64,000 bases of DNA from Bdellovibrionales bacterium. GTDB taxonomy: Bacteria; Bdellovibrionota; UBA1018; CAIMNF01. Numbering within the stretch: position 1 is the stretch's first letter; every line of letters starts with the position of its first letter. Under the pieces are notes generated by a model. The model had not been told where the DNA came from. It saw only the letters and a program-made list of their open reading frames with translations, and made no database searches. The translations under genes and the position numbers were made by a program. The stretch is taken from assembly GCA_947502835.1 (NCBI GenBank), contig CANNBJ010000002.1, positions 310,001 through 374,000 of the forward strand. The letters are read 5' to 3'. This document shows, piece after piece, positions 1 through 8,778 of the stretch.

Positions 1-1097
1 AACTGTGCGCCCACATGGGCCAAAAGAGCGAAGGTTGGATTGAATTGAAGGGTGTACAAAAGTTCCGACCGGATGGGGATCACATCATAGTTGTCGAAGG
101 TTCCGAGGAGGTTGACCCTTGAATAGTATCCGAGCCCGAACTCCAGTGAAAGAGAGTCCTGGGGGGCATGCTCCGTGAACCAAAGATTTCGATCGATGAT
201 TTCATTGTAATATGCGGTGAATCCATTGTGAGCTGTGCCCGGGATGACGAATCCCGACATGTTGGAGAAGCTCCCCACACTCAAGCCAAGCATGTGTTCG
301 TACTGAATCACGGGCGGGTGCTCCTCGATTCCCGGTCCGCCTTGCGCGTTGGTCGAGGGGGTTTCGTCGAATTCTTCACCTGATTTCAAATTGCGTGGAC
401 TGGTGGAGGCATCGAGTTCCTCATCAAACCGCTCCACCGATCCGGCAACAATCGGAGACCCTGATTGCGGTCCCCCGGAGCCGTCATCCCCCAAAAGTGC
501 GGGGGCATTCGGATCGGGTGGTTCCTGGGCGATCGGTTCCTCCGCCTTGGGTTCCCCTGCCATGGTCTCTGGAGCAGGCTCCGCAGTTTCGGGTACCGGA
601 TTTGCTGCGGTGGCGGGAGCGGTGGGGATGGATTCGCTCATCGATCCCCGAGGCACTGCCGATGCCACGACGACAGGCCCGGAGGTCGGCGGATTTTCCG
701 GTTGAGGGGGTGAAACCAGGTCGGCGACTTTTTCGGCTGCAAGGTATCTCTTTTCCAGCTCGAGGCGTCCCTCCTGATCGTATCTCCGGATCCTCTTGGC
801 AATGATTTCCTTGGAAATGGAATCCGTCTTCAGAACCCGGAATGCCATGACCGGACGATCCCCGATTTGCACCAAGAGGAGGTTGCCTGTGCGGGGCACG
901 TCGGTTTCGAGTTTGAATCGATACACCCTTCCGGAACGACTGATTTCTTTCGGGGTGATTTCGAGCTGCCGGGCGTCGATGGAGGGAAGGATTTCCGCCA
1001 TGGCGGGATGCCTGAGGCGTTCGCCGCTGAAGAGAAGAAGCATCCCGAAAAACAGGCTTTGACGAACAAAGTGTTTTGTCTTCAAACTAAGGTCCAT
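1..1097 (-). CDS. Exported envelope protein with Pro-rich linker (3' end off window)
   Basis: The frame is open from an ATG at 1097 to the left edge, so the C-terminus is missing and about 365 residues are visible. Residues 1-35 look like a signal peptide (basic start, then FFGMLLLFSG). Residues 36-125 form a soluble part, followed by about 100 residues rich in Pro, Ala, Glu and Ser that look disordered. From about residue 265 the sequence alternates aromatic and small residues (MLGLSVGSFSNMSGFVIPG and onward), as in outer-membrane beta-barrels. I infer an outer-membrane protein with a periplasmic N-terminal part, but recognise no named family. The start codon abuts that of the divergent gene on the other strand. 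No clear ribosome site precedes the ATG. Confidence 0.7.
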   Translation of the reverse strand, partial: MDLSLKTKHFVRQSLFFGMLLLFSGERLRHPAMAEILPSIDARQLEITPKEISRSGRVYRFKLETDVPRTGNLLLVQIGDRPVMAFRVLKTDSISKEIIAKRIRRYDQEGRLELEKRYLAAEKVADLVSPPQPENPPTSGPVVVASAVPRGSMSESIPTAPATAANPVPETAEPAPETMAGEPKAEEPIAQEPPDPNAPALLGDDGSGGPQSGSPIVAGSVERFDEELDASTSPRNLKSGEEFDETPSTNAQGGPGIEEHPPVIQYEHMLGLSVGSFSNMSGFVIPGTAHNGFTAYYNEIIDRNLWFTEHAPQDSLSLEFGLGYYSRVNLLGTFDNYDVIPIRSELLYTLQFNPTFALLAHVGAQ

Positions 1098-1105
1098 TGT
1101 ATCGT

Positions 1106-2020
1106 ATGGCACACAAAGCTTCCATTTATTTGCTTCTGTCGGTCCTCGCAGTGTCCCGGATTCAGGCGGCATCCTCATTCGATGCAAGCCTGAGAGAAGC
1201 CATTTCCAGTAATGATTGGGCGGCACAGGTTTCCCTTTTGCTTCCTCGAAAGGGTCAAAATTTTGAACAGGACTTCCAACTGGCCAAGGCCCTCCTGCAA
1301 AACGAAAAAAGAAGCGAAAGCTTGAAGGTGCTGTCGGGCCTCCTTCTCTCAGGCAGGGATGAGCGCGTTCCGAGACTGATGCGTGTCGCAAGCGAGATGT
1401 TCTTCAGTCAAGAGACGTCCAATCTTCATTTTGAGGCAGTTCGGCTTCTGAGTGTGGGCAAACATCCGGAAGCGAGGGAGCGCCTCGAACAGGCGAATGC
1501 CCGTGAGGCGGGCAATGTCCTTGTTCTTACGCGCCTCATTCAGTGCGAAATCCTTGCGGGTGCAATGGATCCAGCCCTTGCCCATTTGAAAGAGGCTCTC
1601 GCTTACCTCCCTCCGTCCGCTGAATTGAAAGGGTTTTCCATGAAGATCGCCCTGATGGAAGAGGCGGGGAAGCCGGGAGAAACAAAAGGGCTTGTCCAGC
1701 CCAAACGTCCCTATCCGTCGGCCCAGGTTCCTTTCGTGTTCATGTTGGAGACCCTGAAACGCTTGGGAAGGGAGGAAGACCTGCGGTCGATTCTCGAAGG
1801 TCTTCCGAAGCAACATCCGAAGTGGAGCCATGCAATGGCTTGGGCTTGCGCGAGCGGGAGCCTTCCCGATTCCCTCAAACTCAAATTCAAGCAACAGCTG
1901 AAGCGTGAATTGGAGAGTCGGGAACGATTCGAGAAAGAACTGGCCCGCGAGATGGCCGATACCCAGCATTTCTGGATTGGCTACATTTCCTACGAGGAAT
2001 TAGTGAAGAACACCCGATGA
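1106..2020 (+). CDS. Exported helical-repeat (TPR-like) protein
   Basis: This 304-residue protein starts with a signal peptide (MAHKASIYLLLSVLAVSRIQA). The rest is almost wholly helical with regularly spaced Ala and Leu, for example ARERLEQANAREAGNVLVLT and ALAHLKEALAYLPPSAELKG, the look of tetratricopeptide repeats. It probably acts in the periplasm as a binding scaffold. A TTG at 1097 with AAGG 4 nt upstream is an alternative start that adds three residues. The 3' end overlaps the convergent dksA-like gene by 21 bp. Function is unknown. Confidence 0.75.
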   Translation: MAHKASIYLLLSVLAVSRIQAASSFDASLREAISSNDWAAQVSLLLPRKGQNFEQDFQLAKALLQNEKRSESLKVLSGLLLSGRDERVPRLMRVASEMFFSQETSNLHFEAVRLLSVGKHPEARERLEQANAREAGNVLVLTRLIQCEILAGAMDPALAHLKEALAYLPPSAELKGFSMKIALMEEAGKPGETKGLVQPKRPYPSAQVPFVFMLETLKRLGREEDLRSILEGLPKQHPKWSHAMAWACASGSLPDSLKLKFKQQLKRELESRERFEKELAREMADTQHFWIGYISYEELVKNTR

Positions 2021-2392
2021 GGAAGGGCCGCTCAGGCGGATTGAGCCGTTTTCCTTCTCAAAAATCTCCTGACAATCGAGACAAAGTGTTGCATCCGGCC
2101 GAACACGGAGTCTCTTTACTGGAATGCCCGCATCACACTCAATGCAGATTCCGAATGTACCGGCCTCAATCCGCTGAAGGCTTGTGTTGATCTGGGCCAA
2201 TTCCACTTTCCAGTGTTGGCTCATGCGCTCTTTGGTGAACCATTCGCCTTCCACGTCGGATCGGTCGATGACATCCTTCATGGACTGTTCGTCCTCGGCG
2301 GGGATGTTCTTGTTCAATTCCTGAAGATTCAAAATCGTCTTTTTCTTCGCCAAAAGCTCGGTTTTCAGCTGGGACACGGTTTTCGGATTCAT
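2000..2392 (-). CDS. DksA/TraR family zinc-finger transcription factor
   Basis: This 130-residue protein has an N-terminal coiled coil and a C-terminal four-cysteine zinc finger, CIECDAG then CLDCQEIF, spaced as in DksA/TraR. Family members enter the secondary channel of RNA polymerase and modulate initiation, often with ppGpp. The coiled-coil tip carries acidic residues (IDRSDVEGEW), though not the exact DxxDxA of E. coli DksA, so it may be a DksA-like paralogue. The ATG is preceded by AAGGAGA, and a good promoter lies upstream (TTGACT-17-TAAAAA). Confidence 0.9.
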   Translation of the reverse strand: MNPKTVSQLKTELLAKKKTILNLQELNKNIPAEDEQSMKDVIDRSDVEGEWFTKERMSQHWKVELAQINTSLQRIEAGTFGICIECDAGIPVKRLRVRPDATLCLDCQEIFEKENGSIRLSGPSSSGVLH

Positions 2393-2422
2393 GGAATCTC
2401 CTTTTTGTTTTTCAGAGCCGTT

Positions 2423-2451
2423 TTTTTAGAGGGTTTCGACCATAAAGTCAA
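2423..2451 (-). promoter_or_regulatory. Promoter of the dksA-like gene
   Basis: On the minus strand a -35 box TTGACT (2446-2451) and a -10 box TAAAAA (2423-2428) are separated by 17 nt. The predicted leader is about 25-30 nt and contains the strong ribosome site. Assigned by sequence only. Confidence 0.5.
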
Positions 2452-2541
2452 TTGAGCCGGAAACGGATTGGGAAGGACCCTGAATCAATGGAATCGAGTG
2501 AAAGACCGCGCTTCTCCGTCGTGTATCCGGGAAGGTTGGTG

Positions 2542-2569
2542 TTGAAATGCGGCCCGGTTCGGATAGAGT
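2542..2569 (+). promoter_or_regulatory. Promoter of the SPFH-FKBP operon
   Basis: TTGAAA (2542-2547) and TAGAGT (2564-2569) are separated by 16 nt, followed by a short leader with AAGGAG before the ATG at 2588. The -10 shape TAGnnT recurs at other promoters in this window. Confidence 0.45.
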
Positions 2570-2587
2570 TCGCCCAAGGAGATTTTC

Positions 2588-3526
2588 ATGGGTTTGTTTC
2601 TTTTCGTCGCCTTTTTGTTCTTTTTGCTGCTGGGCTCTTTCTCGACCGTTCAGCAGGGAACCGTGGCCGTACTCACGATTTTTGGAAAATATTCGCGGAT
2701 CCTCCGGCCCGGATTGAACCTCAAGATTCCTTTCATTGAGGTGGTCTTCTCAAGAATTTCCTTGCAGAACCAGTCGGTGGAGCTTCAGTTCCAGGCTGTC
2801 ACCCAGGACCAGGCCAATGTGAACTTCAAGGCGATGCTCCTGTACTCCGTCATGAATTCGGACGAGGAGACCGTGAAGAACGTGGCCTTCAAGTTCATGG
2901 ATTACCGGAGCTTCATGCAGACGCTCGCACGGAGCGTTGAGGGCAGCATTCGATCCTTTGTGGCAACAAAAAGGCAATCGGAGATTCTCTCATTGCGGGG
3001 GGAGATCACACTTGCAGTGAAAGACAACATGGATCAGCACCTTGCCGAGTGGGGCTATCACTTGATTGATCTTCAGGTGAACGATGTGACCTTTGATGAG
3101 GAAGTGATGAGGAGCATGAGCAAGGTGGTTGCAGCGAACAATATGAAGGCGGCTGCCGAAAATGAAGGCCAGGCTCTTTTGATCACGAAAACCAAGGCGG
3201 CCGAGGCGGAAGGAAATGCGATCCGGATCCAGGCCGAGGCGGAAATGAATGCAGCGGTTCTCCGCGGACAGGCAGTCGCCCGATTCCGGGAGGAGGTCGC
3301 AAAGGGGATGAGTGCGGCGGCCGGAGAGATGCAGCGCTCGAATCTGGATTCCTCGTTCATTCTCTTCAGCATGTGGACCGAGGCGTTGAAGCAGATCAGC
3401 GAAAATGCGCAAGGGAACATGATGTTTTTCGATGGCTCTGTGGACGGGATGCAGTCGAATCTGAGGAATCTTCTCGCTCTAAACTCCAAGGCGCTTTTCG
3501 ATCAGGAGCAACGCAATGGAAAGTGA
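2588..3526 (+). CDS. SPFH/Band 7 (prohibitin-like) membrane protein
   Basis: This 312-residue protein has one N-terminal membrane segment (residues 2-20, FLFVAFLFFLLLGSF), then a Band 7 domain (about 20-190, opening with VQQGTVAVLTIFGKYSRIL) and an Ala/Glu-rich coiled coil (about 190-260, with KAAEAEGNAIRIQAEAE) typical of HflK/C, stomatin and prohibitin proteins. Family members oligomerise in membranes and organise microdomains or modulate FtsH-type proteases. No ftsH is present nearby. The start has AAGGAGA 8 nt upstream. The 3' end overlaps the FKBP gene by 11 bp, so the two are cotranscribed. Confidence 0.9.
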   Translation: MGLFLFVAFLFFLLLGSFSTVQQGTVAVLTIFGKYSRILRPGLNLKIPFIEVVFSRISLQNQSVELQFQAVTQDQANVNFKAMLLYSVMNSDEETVKNVAFKFMDYRSFMQTLARSVEGSIRSFVATKRQSEILSLRGEITLAVKDNMDQHLAEWGYHLIDLQVNDVTFDEEVMRSMSKVVAANNMKAAAENEGQALLITKTKAAEAEGNAIRIQAEAEMNAAVLRGQAVARFREEVAKGMSAAAGEMQRSNLDSSFILFSMWTEALKQISENAQGNMMFFDGSVDGMQSNLRNLLALNSKALFDQEQRNGK

Positions 3527-3854
3527 TTTGAAGATCTCGGACTTGGTTGTCGGTACCGGAAAAGAGGCGGTGAAGGGGGCATTGATTCGAGTCCACTATG
3601 TCGGAACATTCGAAAACGGAACGAAGTTTGACTCGTCCTTGGACCGGGGCAGGATGCTGGAGTTTGTTCTTGGTAGCGGGCGCGTGATCAAGGGGTGGGA
3701 TCAAGGGATTCTTGGAATGAAGGTGGGGGGAAAACGACGGCTCTTCATTCCCTCGCACCTTGCATACGGGGATCGGGCTGTAGGGCCGATTCCTCCCCAT
3801 TCAAACTTGAACTTCGAGGTCGAGCTTTTCGAGGTTTTGACCCGGGAGGAGTGA
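3516..3854 (+). CDS. FKBP-type peptidyl-prolyl cis-trans isomerase
   Basis: This 112-residue, single-domain FKBP has the family signature GALIRVHYVGTFENGTKFDSS, followed by GRVIKGWDQGILGMKVGGKR and IPSHLAYGDRAVGPIPPHSN. The length fits a minimal isomerase with no extra domain and no signal peptide, so it is probably cytoplasmic. It accelerates proline isomerisation during protein folding. It overlaps the preceding SPFH gene. Confidence 0.95.
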   Translation: MESDLKISDLVVGTGKEAVKGALIRVHYVGTFENGTKFDSSLDRGRMLEFVLGSGRVIKGWDQGILGMKVGGKRRLFIPSHLAYGDRAVGPIPPHSNLNFEVELFEVLTREE

Positions 3855-3904
3855 GCGCGGAAGAGCCGGTTTTCATTCGGGAATGGTTTTTTCATCAGGC
3901 TCGC

Positions 3905-3933
3905 TTTACATTTTTCAGAAGAAAGCCTAATTT
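3905..3933 (+). promoter_or_regulatory. Promoter of the deoxynucleoside kinase gene
   Basis: TTTACA (3905-3910) and TAATTT (3928-3933) lie 17 nt apart in an AT-rich gap. The gene's ribosome site (GAGGAAGG) follows about 15 nt downstream. Confidence 0.4.
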
Positions 3934-3960
3934 CTGCCGAAATTAAAGAGGAAGGTGCTC

Positions 3961-4605
3961 GTGGGGACTCAGAAAATTTTTATTGCAGTGGCCGGGAACA
4001 TCGGGACCGGGAAAACCACTCTGACTCAAATGCTTGCGGACCGGTTCAAGTGGGATGCTCATTTCGAATCCGTAACCGACAACCCCTACCTCTCGGATTT
4101 TTACAACGACATGAAACGCTGGAGTTTCCCTCTCCAGATTTATTTCATGACCCATCGGGTGGCCGCGCATCAGCGCATTACCGATGGAACCGCATCTGCG
4201 ATTCAGGACCGCACCATCTACGAGGATGCCAACATTTTCGCGAGGAATCTCTTTGAACAAGGCTTGATGGAAGAGCGCGATTACCGGAATTATCTTGAAG
4301 TGTATCGTGTGGTCACCAGTGCGTTGCAGCCTCCTGTTTTGATGATCTATCTGCGGAAATCACTCGGACGTTTGAAGGAGCAGATCAAGAAGCGTGGCAG
4401 GGATTATGAGCAGGATATGCCCTCGGATTACCTCTCCAACCTCAACCGGTACTATGATGAATGGATTGAGGGATACAGGATCGGAAAAAAGCTTGTGATT
4501 GACAGCGACAATCTTGATTTCGTGGCCAATCCGAAGGATTTCGAATCCATTTGTGAACGGGTGATCGGATCCCTCGATCAGCAAGACCTCTTTCTTTCCC
4601 GATAG
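3961..4605 (+). CDS. Deoxynucleoside kinase family protein
   Basis: This 214-residue kinase has a P-loop GNIGTGKTTL near the N-terminus, a DRTIYEDANIFARNL segment matching the substrate-binding ERS/DRxIyED motif, and a lid-like KRGRDYEQ region. These features place it with deoxyadenosine/deoxyguanosine kinases of the dNK family, which phosphorylate deoxynucleosides for salvage. I chose the GTG at 3961 because GAGGAAGG then sits 6-8 nt upstream. The GTG at 3955 is in frame but too close to that site. It appears to be transcribed alone from the promoter at 3905. Confidence 0.9.
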   Translation: MGTQKIFIAVAGNIGTGKTTLTQMLADRFKWDAHFESVTDNPYLSDFYNDMKRWSFPLQIYFMTHRVAAHQRITDGTASAIQDRTIYEDANIFARNLFEQGLMEERDYRNYLEVYRVVTSALQPPVLMIYLRKSLGRLKEQIKKRGRDYEQDMPSDYLSNLNRYYDEWIEGYRIGKKLVIDSDNLDFVANPKDFESICERVIGSLDQQDLFLSR

Positions 4606-4628
4606 GAGTTTGCTTCAATAGGGAGAGT

Positions 4629-5255
4629 ATGCGAATCCCCTCTGCCCTGGCTCATCTGATCGTTCTTGTTGTTGCTTCCTCGTGTGCGTCCTTGCCTGAG
4701 GAGCCTCTGCCGGCCGCGAACTACGACCCGCAGCTTGATTCCGGGCTTCAAAGCGGAAAGACCAAGTACAAGATCATCATCGATTCCTTTGATCGCGCGG
4801 GGCGGGCACCGGGGGTCCGGGACTTCGATTCATTGGATGAGTTCAGGCCCAAGACGCGCTGTTTTTTGACAAGATCCTCGGATCCCGACACCATGTCTGA
4901 AGTTGTCATTCGACAAATGCAGGTCACCTATCCCGGGACACCCGGGTACGGGCCTTTGTTTCCCGGGGTGCCCGAGCGTGAGGAAACCGTTCTTGTGCTG
5001 GGGAAGAACACGGCCTGGGTGAACAGCGCCAACCTCACACAAGAGAAGCGTCAGGTGTTTGAACTCCATTCGATGGGAAATACCCTTGTGATTCGAATCA
5101 ATGAGAACCAGTTCGGAATTTACGAGGACTTTGGAAATCCCGCAGAGATCTGGCTCAAGAAAGGTTCGGACGGGAATGTTTTCTTCAAGGTTTTCAAGGT
5201 TGACGCCGAGCGCAATCGAAATGAAGCATCGGTCGGATACTGTTTCTTAAAATAA
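4629..5255 (+). CDS. Lipoprotein of unknown function
   Basis: This 208-residue protein has a lipoprotein signal peptide (MRIPSALAHLIVLVVASSC, lipobox VASSC, then ASLP). The mature part is hydrophilic with no family I recognise. It includes a Pro/Gly-rich stretch, PGTPGYGPLFPGVPEREE, and strand-rich segments near the C-terminus. The ATG follows GGGAG. It is probably an outer-membrane-anchored periplasmic protein. Confidence 0.7.
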   Translation: MRIPSALAHLIVLVVASSCASLPEEPLPAANYDPQLDSGLQSGKTKYKIIIDSFDRAGRAPGVRDFDSLDEFRPKTRCFLTRSSDPDTMSEVVIRQMQVTYPGTPGYGPLFPGVPEREETVLVLGKNTAWVNSANLTQEKRQVFELHSMGNTLVIRINENQFGIYEDFGNPAEIWLKKGSDGNVFFKVFKVDAERNRNEASVGYCFLK

Positions 5256-5313
5256 ATTCAAAGAAATTAAAGCTTTAGTTGGCCTTCGCCGAAGAGCGCT
5301 GTGGAGGCCAAAT

Positions 5314-6288
5314 ATGGACCAAATTCTCGGGCGGAAAAGCAAATTCGCAGTGCTGATGTTTGCGATTCTCTTGATCTCAGCATGTTCTTCATCGACCGTG
5401 GATCAGGGTGAGGGTTCACCGGAAACGGCAGCAAGCACCGAGATGATGAGCGATGATCCGGCTGCAGGTGAGGAAGTTGCATCCGCAGAAGGAACGCCCC
5501 CTGCAGAAGCAAATACGGACGCAGTCCCTCCGGTTGCAGAGGAAGAGGCTCCTCCTCCGCCAGTGGATCTCGCCTCGGCTCCCTCGGAAGCAGAGGTGCC
5601 CCCTCCTGTTGCTGATGTGACCACAACCACGCAAGAAGCTTCCATTCCCCCGCCGCCGCTTGACGCACCCTTGGCGGACACCGAGGCAAAACCGATGGTC
5701 AGCGAGAATCCAAGTCTGGCGCAAGAGCCGGCTCCTTCCTCGTTCGAAGCCTCCACCAGCCCCCCGCCTGCGCCCGCCGAAGAGCCCTCTCTTGCATCCG
5801 CAGGATCCGGCTCGGTTGCGGGTGAGGTCACACGATATCGCGTGAAGCGCGGGGATACGCTGATGAAAATCGCGTTTGAAAATTACGGGGACCTTTATCG
5901 TTGGAAAGAAATCCTCGATGGAAATCAGAGCGTCCTCAAGGATCCCAATCAGATCGAGCCGGGAACCTTCCTGATGCTTAGCGGGGCCGGAATGGTCACG
6001 ATCGAGCGCAACGGAGAGAAGTATCTGATCAAGTCCGGGGATACCCTTGGTCTGATCTCAAACGAGGTCTATGGCACGCAGGCCAAATGGAAAAAGCTTT
6101 GGGAGAACAATCGCCAGCTGATCAGGAACCCCAATCGGATCTACGCGGGCTTCAACCTTTATTATGTTCCGGAAGGACGCATTACCCAGGATCAATCCCT
6201 TCCATTTAAAGGGAGCTCCGAACCCGACCAGGTCGCGACCGGTCCCAATCCCGGTGATGCAGAGCGCGTTCCCAACTCGGAACAATAA
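5314..6288 (+). CDS. LysM-domain lipoprotein with long Pro/Ala/Glu linker
   Basis: This 324-residue lipoprotein has lipobox LISAC at residues 24-28, then about 140 residues dominated by Pro, Ala, Glu and Ser. Two LysM-type modules follow: VTRYRVKRGDTLMKIAFENY (from about 171) and YLIKSGDTLGLISNEVYGTQ (from about 237). LysM binds peptidoglycan glycan, so the protein likely tethers the outer membrane to the wall or targets a partner to it. No catalytic domain is present. GGAGG lies 8 nt before the ATG and sits in the right arm of an inverted repeat (TTGGCC ... GGCCAA). Confidence 0.85.
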   Translation: MDQILGRKSKFAVLMFAILLISACSSSTVDQGEGSPETAASTEMMSDDPAAGEEVASAEGTPPAEANTDAVPPVAEEEAPPPPVDLASAPSEAEVPPPVADVTTTTQEASIPPPPLDAPLADTEAKPMVSENPSLAQEPAPSSFEASTSPPPAPAEEPSLASAGSGSVAGEVTRYRVKRGDTLMKIAFENYGDLYRWKEILDGNQSVLKDPNQIEPGTFLMLSGAGMVTIERNGEKYLIKSGDTLGLISNEVYGTQAKWKKLWENNRQLIRNPNRIYAGFNLYYVPEGRITQDQSLPFKGSSEPDQVATGPNPGDAERVPNSEQ

Positions 6289-6344
6289 AACTCGAAAATC
6301 CCCTTGGAATGATCCGGTGATCCTTGTTAACCTCGGGATCACCT

Positions 6345-6875
6345 ATGGATAGCTTGAAAAATCGTAATTTCAATCCTGACACCCTTCCCGGCGAATACAA
6401 TGTAGTGGCTCTTTGGACCCGTTTTCGGGCGGAGAGAATCAAGGCCGGTCTTTTTGCCGGAATCTTTGCCGGTGTCATGATGCAGGTATTTGGAATGGTG
6501 TATTCCCTGAGCCAAGGGATGGATGTCACCACCCCGATGCGGATTTCAGCCCTTCCGATTCTTGGAAACCGTGCAATGGAGATCGGTTCCAGTCCGGGGA
6601 TCCTGATTGGTCTTTTCATGTTCTTTCTCTTGTGCGCCGTCTTGGGGACGACCTATGCGCATTTTACGGGGACCAACCACAAGTGGAATCGATTTGGCAT
6701 GGGTCTCACATGGGGTGCGTATTCCTGGATCTTCATCACCTGCCTGTTCAGTCCTGCATTTCGCGCGTATGAAGAGGCTGCGATTCCCCGTGGTGTGATG
6801 TTCTTTGCTTGGATGGTGTTCGGAATTTCCCTGATGAGTGTCGCGTGGTTCGATAAAAAAGGACCTGCCCGTTAA
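6345..6875 (+). CDS. Integral membrane protein of unknown function
   Basis: This 176-residue protein has a short polar N-terminus and about four hydrophobic helices ([57 protein letters not shown] and [19 protein letters not shown]). I do not recognise the family. The ATG at 6345 is preferred over the TTG at 6324. A TTGGAA-18-TAACCT promoter-like pair (6304-6333) lies just upstream. Its stop codon overlaps that of the convergent rfaE2 gene. Confidence 0.7.
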   Translation: MDSLKNRNFNPDTLPGEYNVVALWTRFRAERIKAGLFAGIFAGVMMQVFGMVYSLSQGMDVTTPMRISALPILGNRAMEIGSSPGILIGLFMFFLLCAVLGTTYAHFTGTNHKWNRFGMGLTWGAYSWIFITCLFSPAFRAYEEAAIPRGVMFFAWMVFGISLMSVAWFDKKGPAR

Positions 6876-7336
6876 CGGGCTTTTTCAAGAATTCGGGTGG
6901 TGCTCCTTCCTTCCAGAAAGGGAAGAGTCTTCACTACCCCCCCGGATGCCACCACATCCTCGTAGCCTACAATTTTTTTAATCTCATAGTCACCGCCTTT
7001 GACGAGTACGTCAGGCTTGAACTTTCGAATGAGCTTCAGAGGTGTATCGTCCGAGAACGAGGTCACAAAGCTCACCGACTCGAGAGCTGCGATCACTTTT
7101 GCGCGGTCTTTTAAAACGTTGATCGGTCGTTTTGGACCCTTCAATCGCTTGGTCGAAGCGTCGGTATTCAATGCAACCACCAGGATGTCACCAAGTTTCC
7201 GTGCTTGTTCGAGATAAGTGACATGCCCGGCGTGCAGAATGTCAAAACAGCCATTCGTGAAGACGACCTTTTTGCGCCCTCTCTTCTTCAAAACGCGAGC
7301 CAAGGATTCCGCTGTATGGATTTTTTCACGGATCAT
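6872..7336 (-). CDS. rfaE2: D-glycero-beta-D-manno-heptose 1-phosphate adenylyltransferase (stand-alone RfaE2 domain)
   Basis: This 154-residue nucleotidyltransferase carries [20 protein letters not shown], with the HxGH motif of the cytidylyltransferase-like fold, and [13 protein letters not shown] and GRSTTRIL as in RfaE domain II. It makes ADP-heptose for the LPS inner core. In E. coli this domain is fused to the HldE kinase. Here it is separate and no kinase domain lies nearby. The start overlaps the stop of the upstream RDD gene by ATGA, so it is translationally coupled. The longer upstream extension of this frame is only the other gene read out of frame. Confidence 0.92.
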   Translation of the reverse strand: MIREKIHTAESLARVLKKRGRKKVVFTNGCFDILHAGHVTYLEQARKLGDILVVALNTDASTKRLKGPKRPINVLKDRAKVIAALESVSFVTSFSDDTPLKLIRKFKPDVLVKGGDYEIKKIVGYEDVVASGGVVKTLPFLEGRSTTRILEKAR

Positions 7337-8019
7337 GGGTTCTGGATCTTCTGACGGACTTGGATTTTTCCGAGTCGGTCCTGAGGGAGAAAATAAAATC
7401 CAAGTCCAAAGCAGAGCACACCCATCATGAACACCACAGAGCGGAGAAAAAGCGACTTGTGGTTCCGTTGGAACTCGAGATTGAAGAAAGCCTTGCCGAT
7501 GGAGTTTTCGAAAAGCAATTCCTGAAGCGCGATGAAGATCCACTGGGAGAGGATGAAGAAAAGCAAAAACTGAGGCAAGCTGTCCCGGACGATCCCGAAA
7601 TCAATCTGGAAATGGAAAAGGAGGAGAGCGGCCAGATTGGTGCCGATCCAAAACCCCGCGTGGATTACGGAATCGAGGAGATAGGCGAAACATCGTTGAC
7701 GGATCAGTCTCGATTCGGAAGCAGGAGCCGGAGAAGCCTTAACGGCAGAAACCTTGGAGGGAGTAGGTCGAGAGACTTGGGCAGGTCGGCTCGAAGGGAC
7801 GATCGAACCCGTGGGAGTTTGGAGCTGACGCGCAGTCTTCAGTTGCGGGCGAACCTGAGGGGGCAGTTGTGTTGTGAATCTCGGCCGACCGGCCGCCGTT
7901 GCGCCCGTACCCATCTGGGGTTTTGACTTGCTTTCAGGTGCATAGGGGAGTCCATCCGAGAAGGGATGAAATCCCATTCCTTCATGAAGAGGCTTGAACT
8001 TGATCTTCCCTTTTTCCAT
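7333..8019 (-). CDS. RDD family membrane protein with long disordered N-terminus
   Basis: This 228-residue protein has about 110 N-terminal residues rich in Pro, Arg, Thr and Gln, probably cytoplasmic and unstructured. An RDD-type domain follows, starting [20 protein letters not shown] with the Arg and Asp of the family, then three membrane helices ([31 protein letters not shown] and [17 protein letters not shown]). The role of RDD proteins is mostly unknown. ATG 8019 has GGAG just upstream and is preferred to the TTG at 8034. It overlaps rsmE upstream and rfaE2 downstream. Confidence 0.8.
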   Translation of the reverse strand: MEKGKIKFKPLHEGMGFHPFSDGLPYAPESKSKPQMGTGATAAGRPRFTTQLPPQVRPQLKTARQLQTPTGSIVPSSRPAQVSRPTPSKVSAVKASPAPASESRLIRQRCFAYLLDSVIHAGFWIGTNLAALLLFHFQIDFGIVRDSLPQFLLFFILSQWIFIALQELLFENSIGKAFFNLEFQRNHKSLFLRSVVFMMGVLCFGLGFYFLPQDRLGKIQVRQKIQNP

Positions 8020-8773
8020 AGTGCTCCCCGACAAGCAGTGAGATTCCGAGCAATGCTGCGGTTTCAGCCCTCAAAATCAATGAACCCAAGTGCACTCTCT
8101 TTATCCCTTTGTTTCCGGATACCGTCAATTGCAAAAGCCTGCTTCGTTCGCTGGCACTGAAGCCGCCTTCCGGTCCAACCAGAAGACAGGATGAGGTTCC
8201 AACCGAGGACGCCCTGAGATCAAATGAAAAATGGGAACCTTGCGCTGCGTTTCCGGCGAGCTCCTCGTCCAGCCAATACGTGGATTCGGAGCCTGCAGTG
8301 AGGGCGTCGATCGTCTGCGGAGGGAGAATCTCCATTCGATCAAGGCGTCCGCATTGCTTGAGGGCTTGATCTGCGATTTTCTGCCAGCGCTCCAAAAATG
8401 TTGCGGCACCCTTTTTATGAGTCTTCACCACCGTGAATTCCGTTTCCATCGGTGTCAAGGTGCGAACCCCGAGTTCCACTGCTTTCTCGACCACCCACTC
8501 CATGGCATCGCCCTTGAGGATGCTCATCTTCAGGTGGATCGGCAGCGAGAGAAGGTGCGGCTTGATGACGGGCGGCGTGATCAATTCTCCGAAAACCCTT
8601 CTGTCCCGAAAAACCAGTCTTGCCGGAGCACACTGGCCTTTCCCGTCGAGGACTTCAAATTCATCTCCAGGGCCCAGCCGGAGAACCGAAATGAGATGTC
8701 TGGCTTCGCCGTCCGGAATCTCGACGAGTGACTTTCGATCAGGGAGGAGATCCTCACAAAGTACCCTGCGCAT
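7982..8773 (-). CDS. rsmE: 16S rRNA (uracil1498-N3)-methyltransferase RsmE
   Basis: This 263-residue SPOUT methyltransferase has an N-terminal PUA-like part (DGEARHLISVLRLGPGDEF) and the C-terminal knot with LLVGPEGGFSASE and VHLGSLILRAETAALLGIS, the SAM-binding signature of RsmE. It methylates N3 of U1498 in 16S rRNA. Length is slightly above the usual 240-250. It lies upstream of the RDD and rfaE2 genes with overlapping ends, in one leftward unit. Confidence 0.95.
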   Translation of the reverse strand: MRRVLCEDLLPDRKSLVEIPDGEARHLISVLRLGPGDEFEVLDGKGQCAPARLVFRDRRVFGELITPPVIKPHLLSLPIHLKMSILKGDAMEWVVEKAVELGVRTLTPMETEFTVVKTHKKGAATFLERWQKIADQALKQCGRLDRMEILPPQTIDALTAGSESTYWLDEELAGNAAQGSHFSFDLRASSVGTSSCLLVGPEGGFSASERSRLLQLTVSGNKGIKRVHLGSLILRAETAALLGISLLVGEHYGKREDQVQASS

Positions 8774-8778
8774 CGGAA

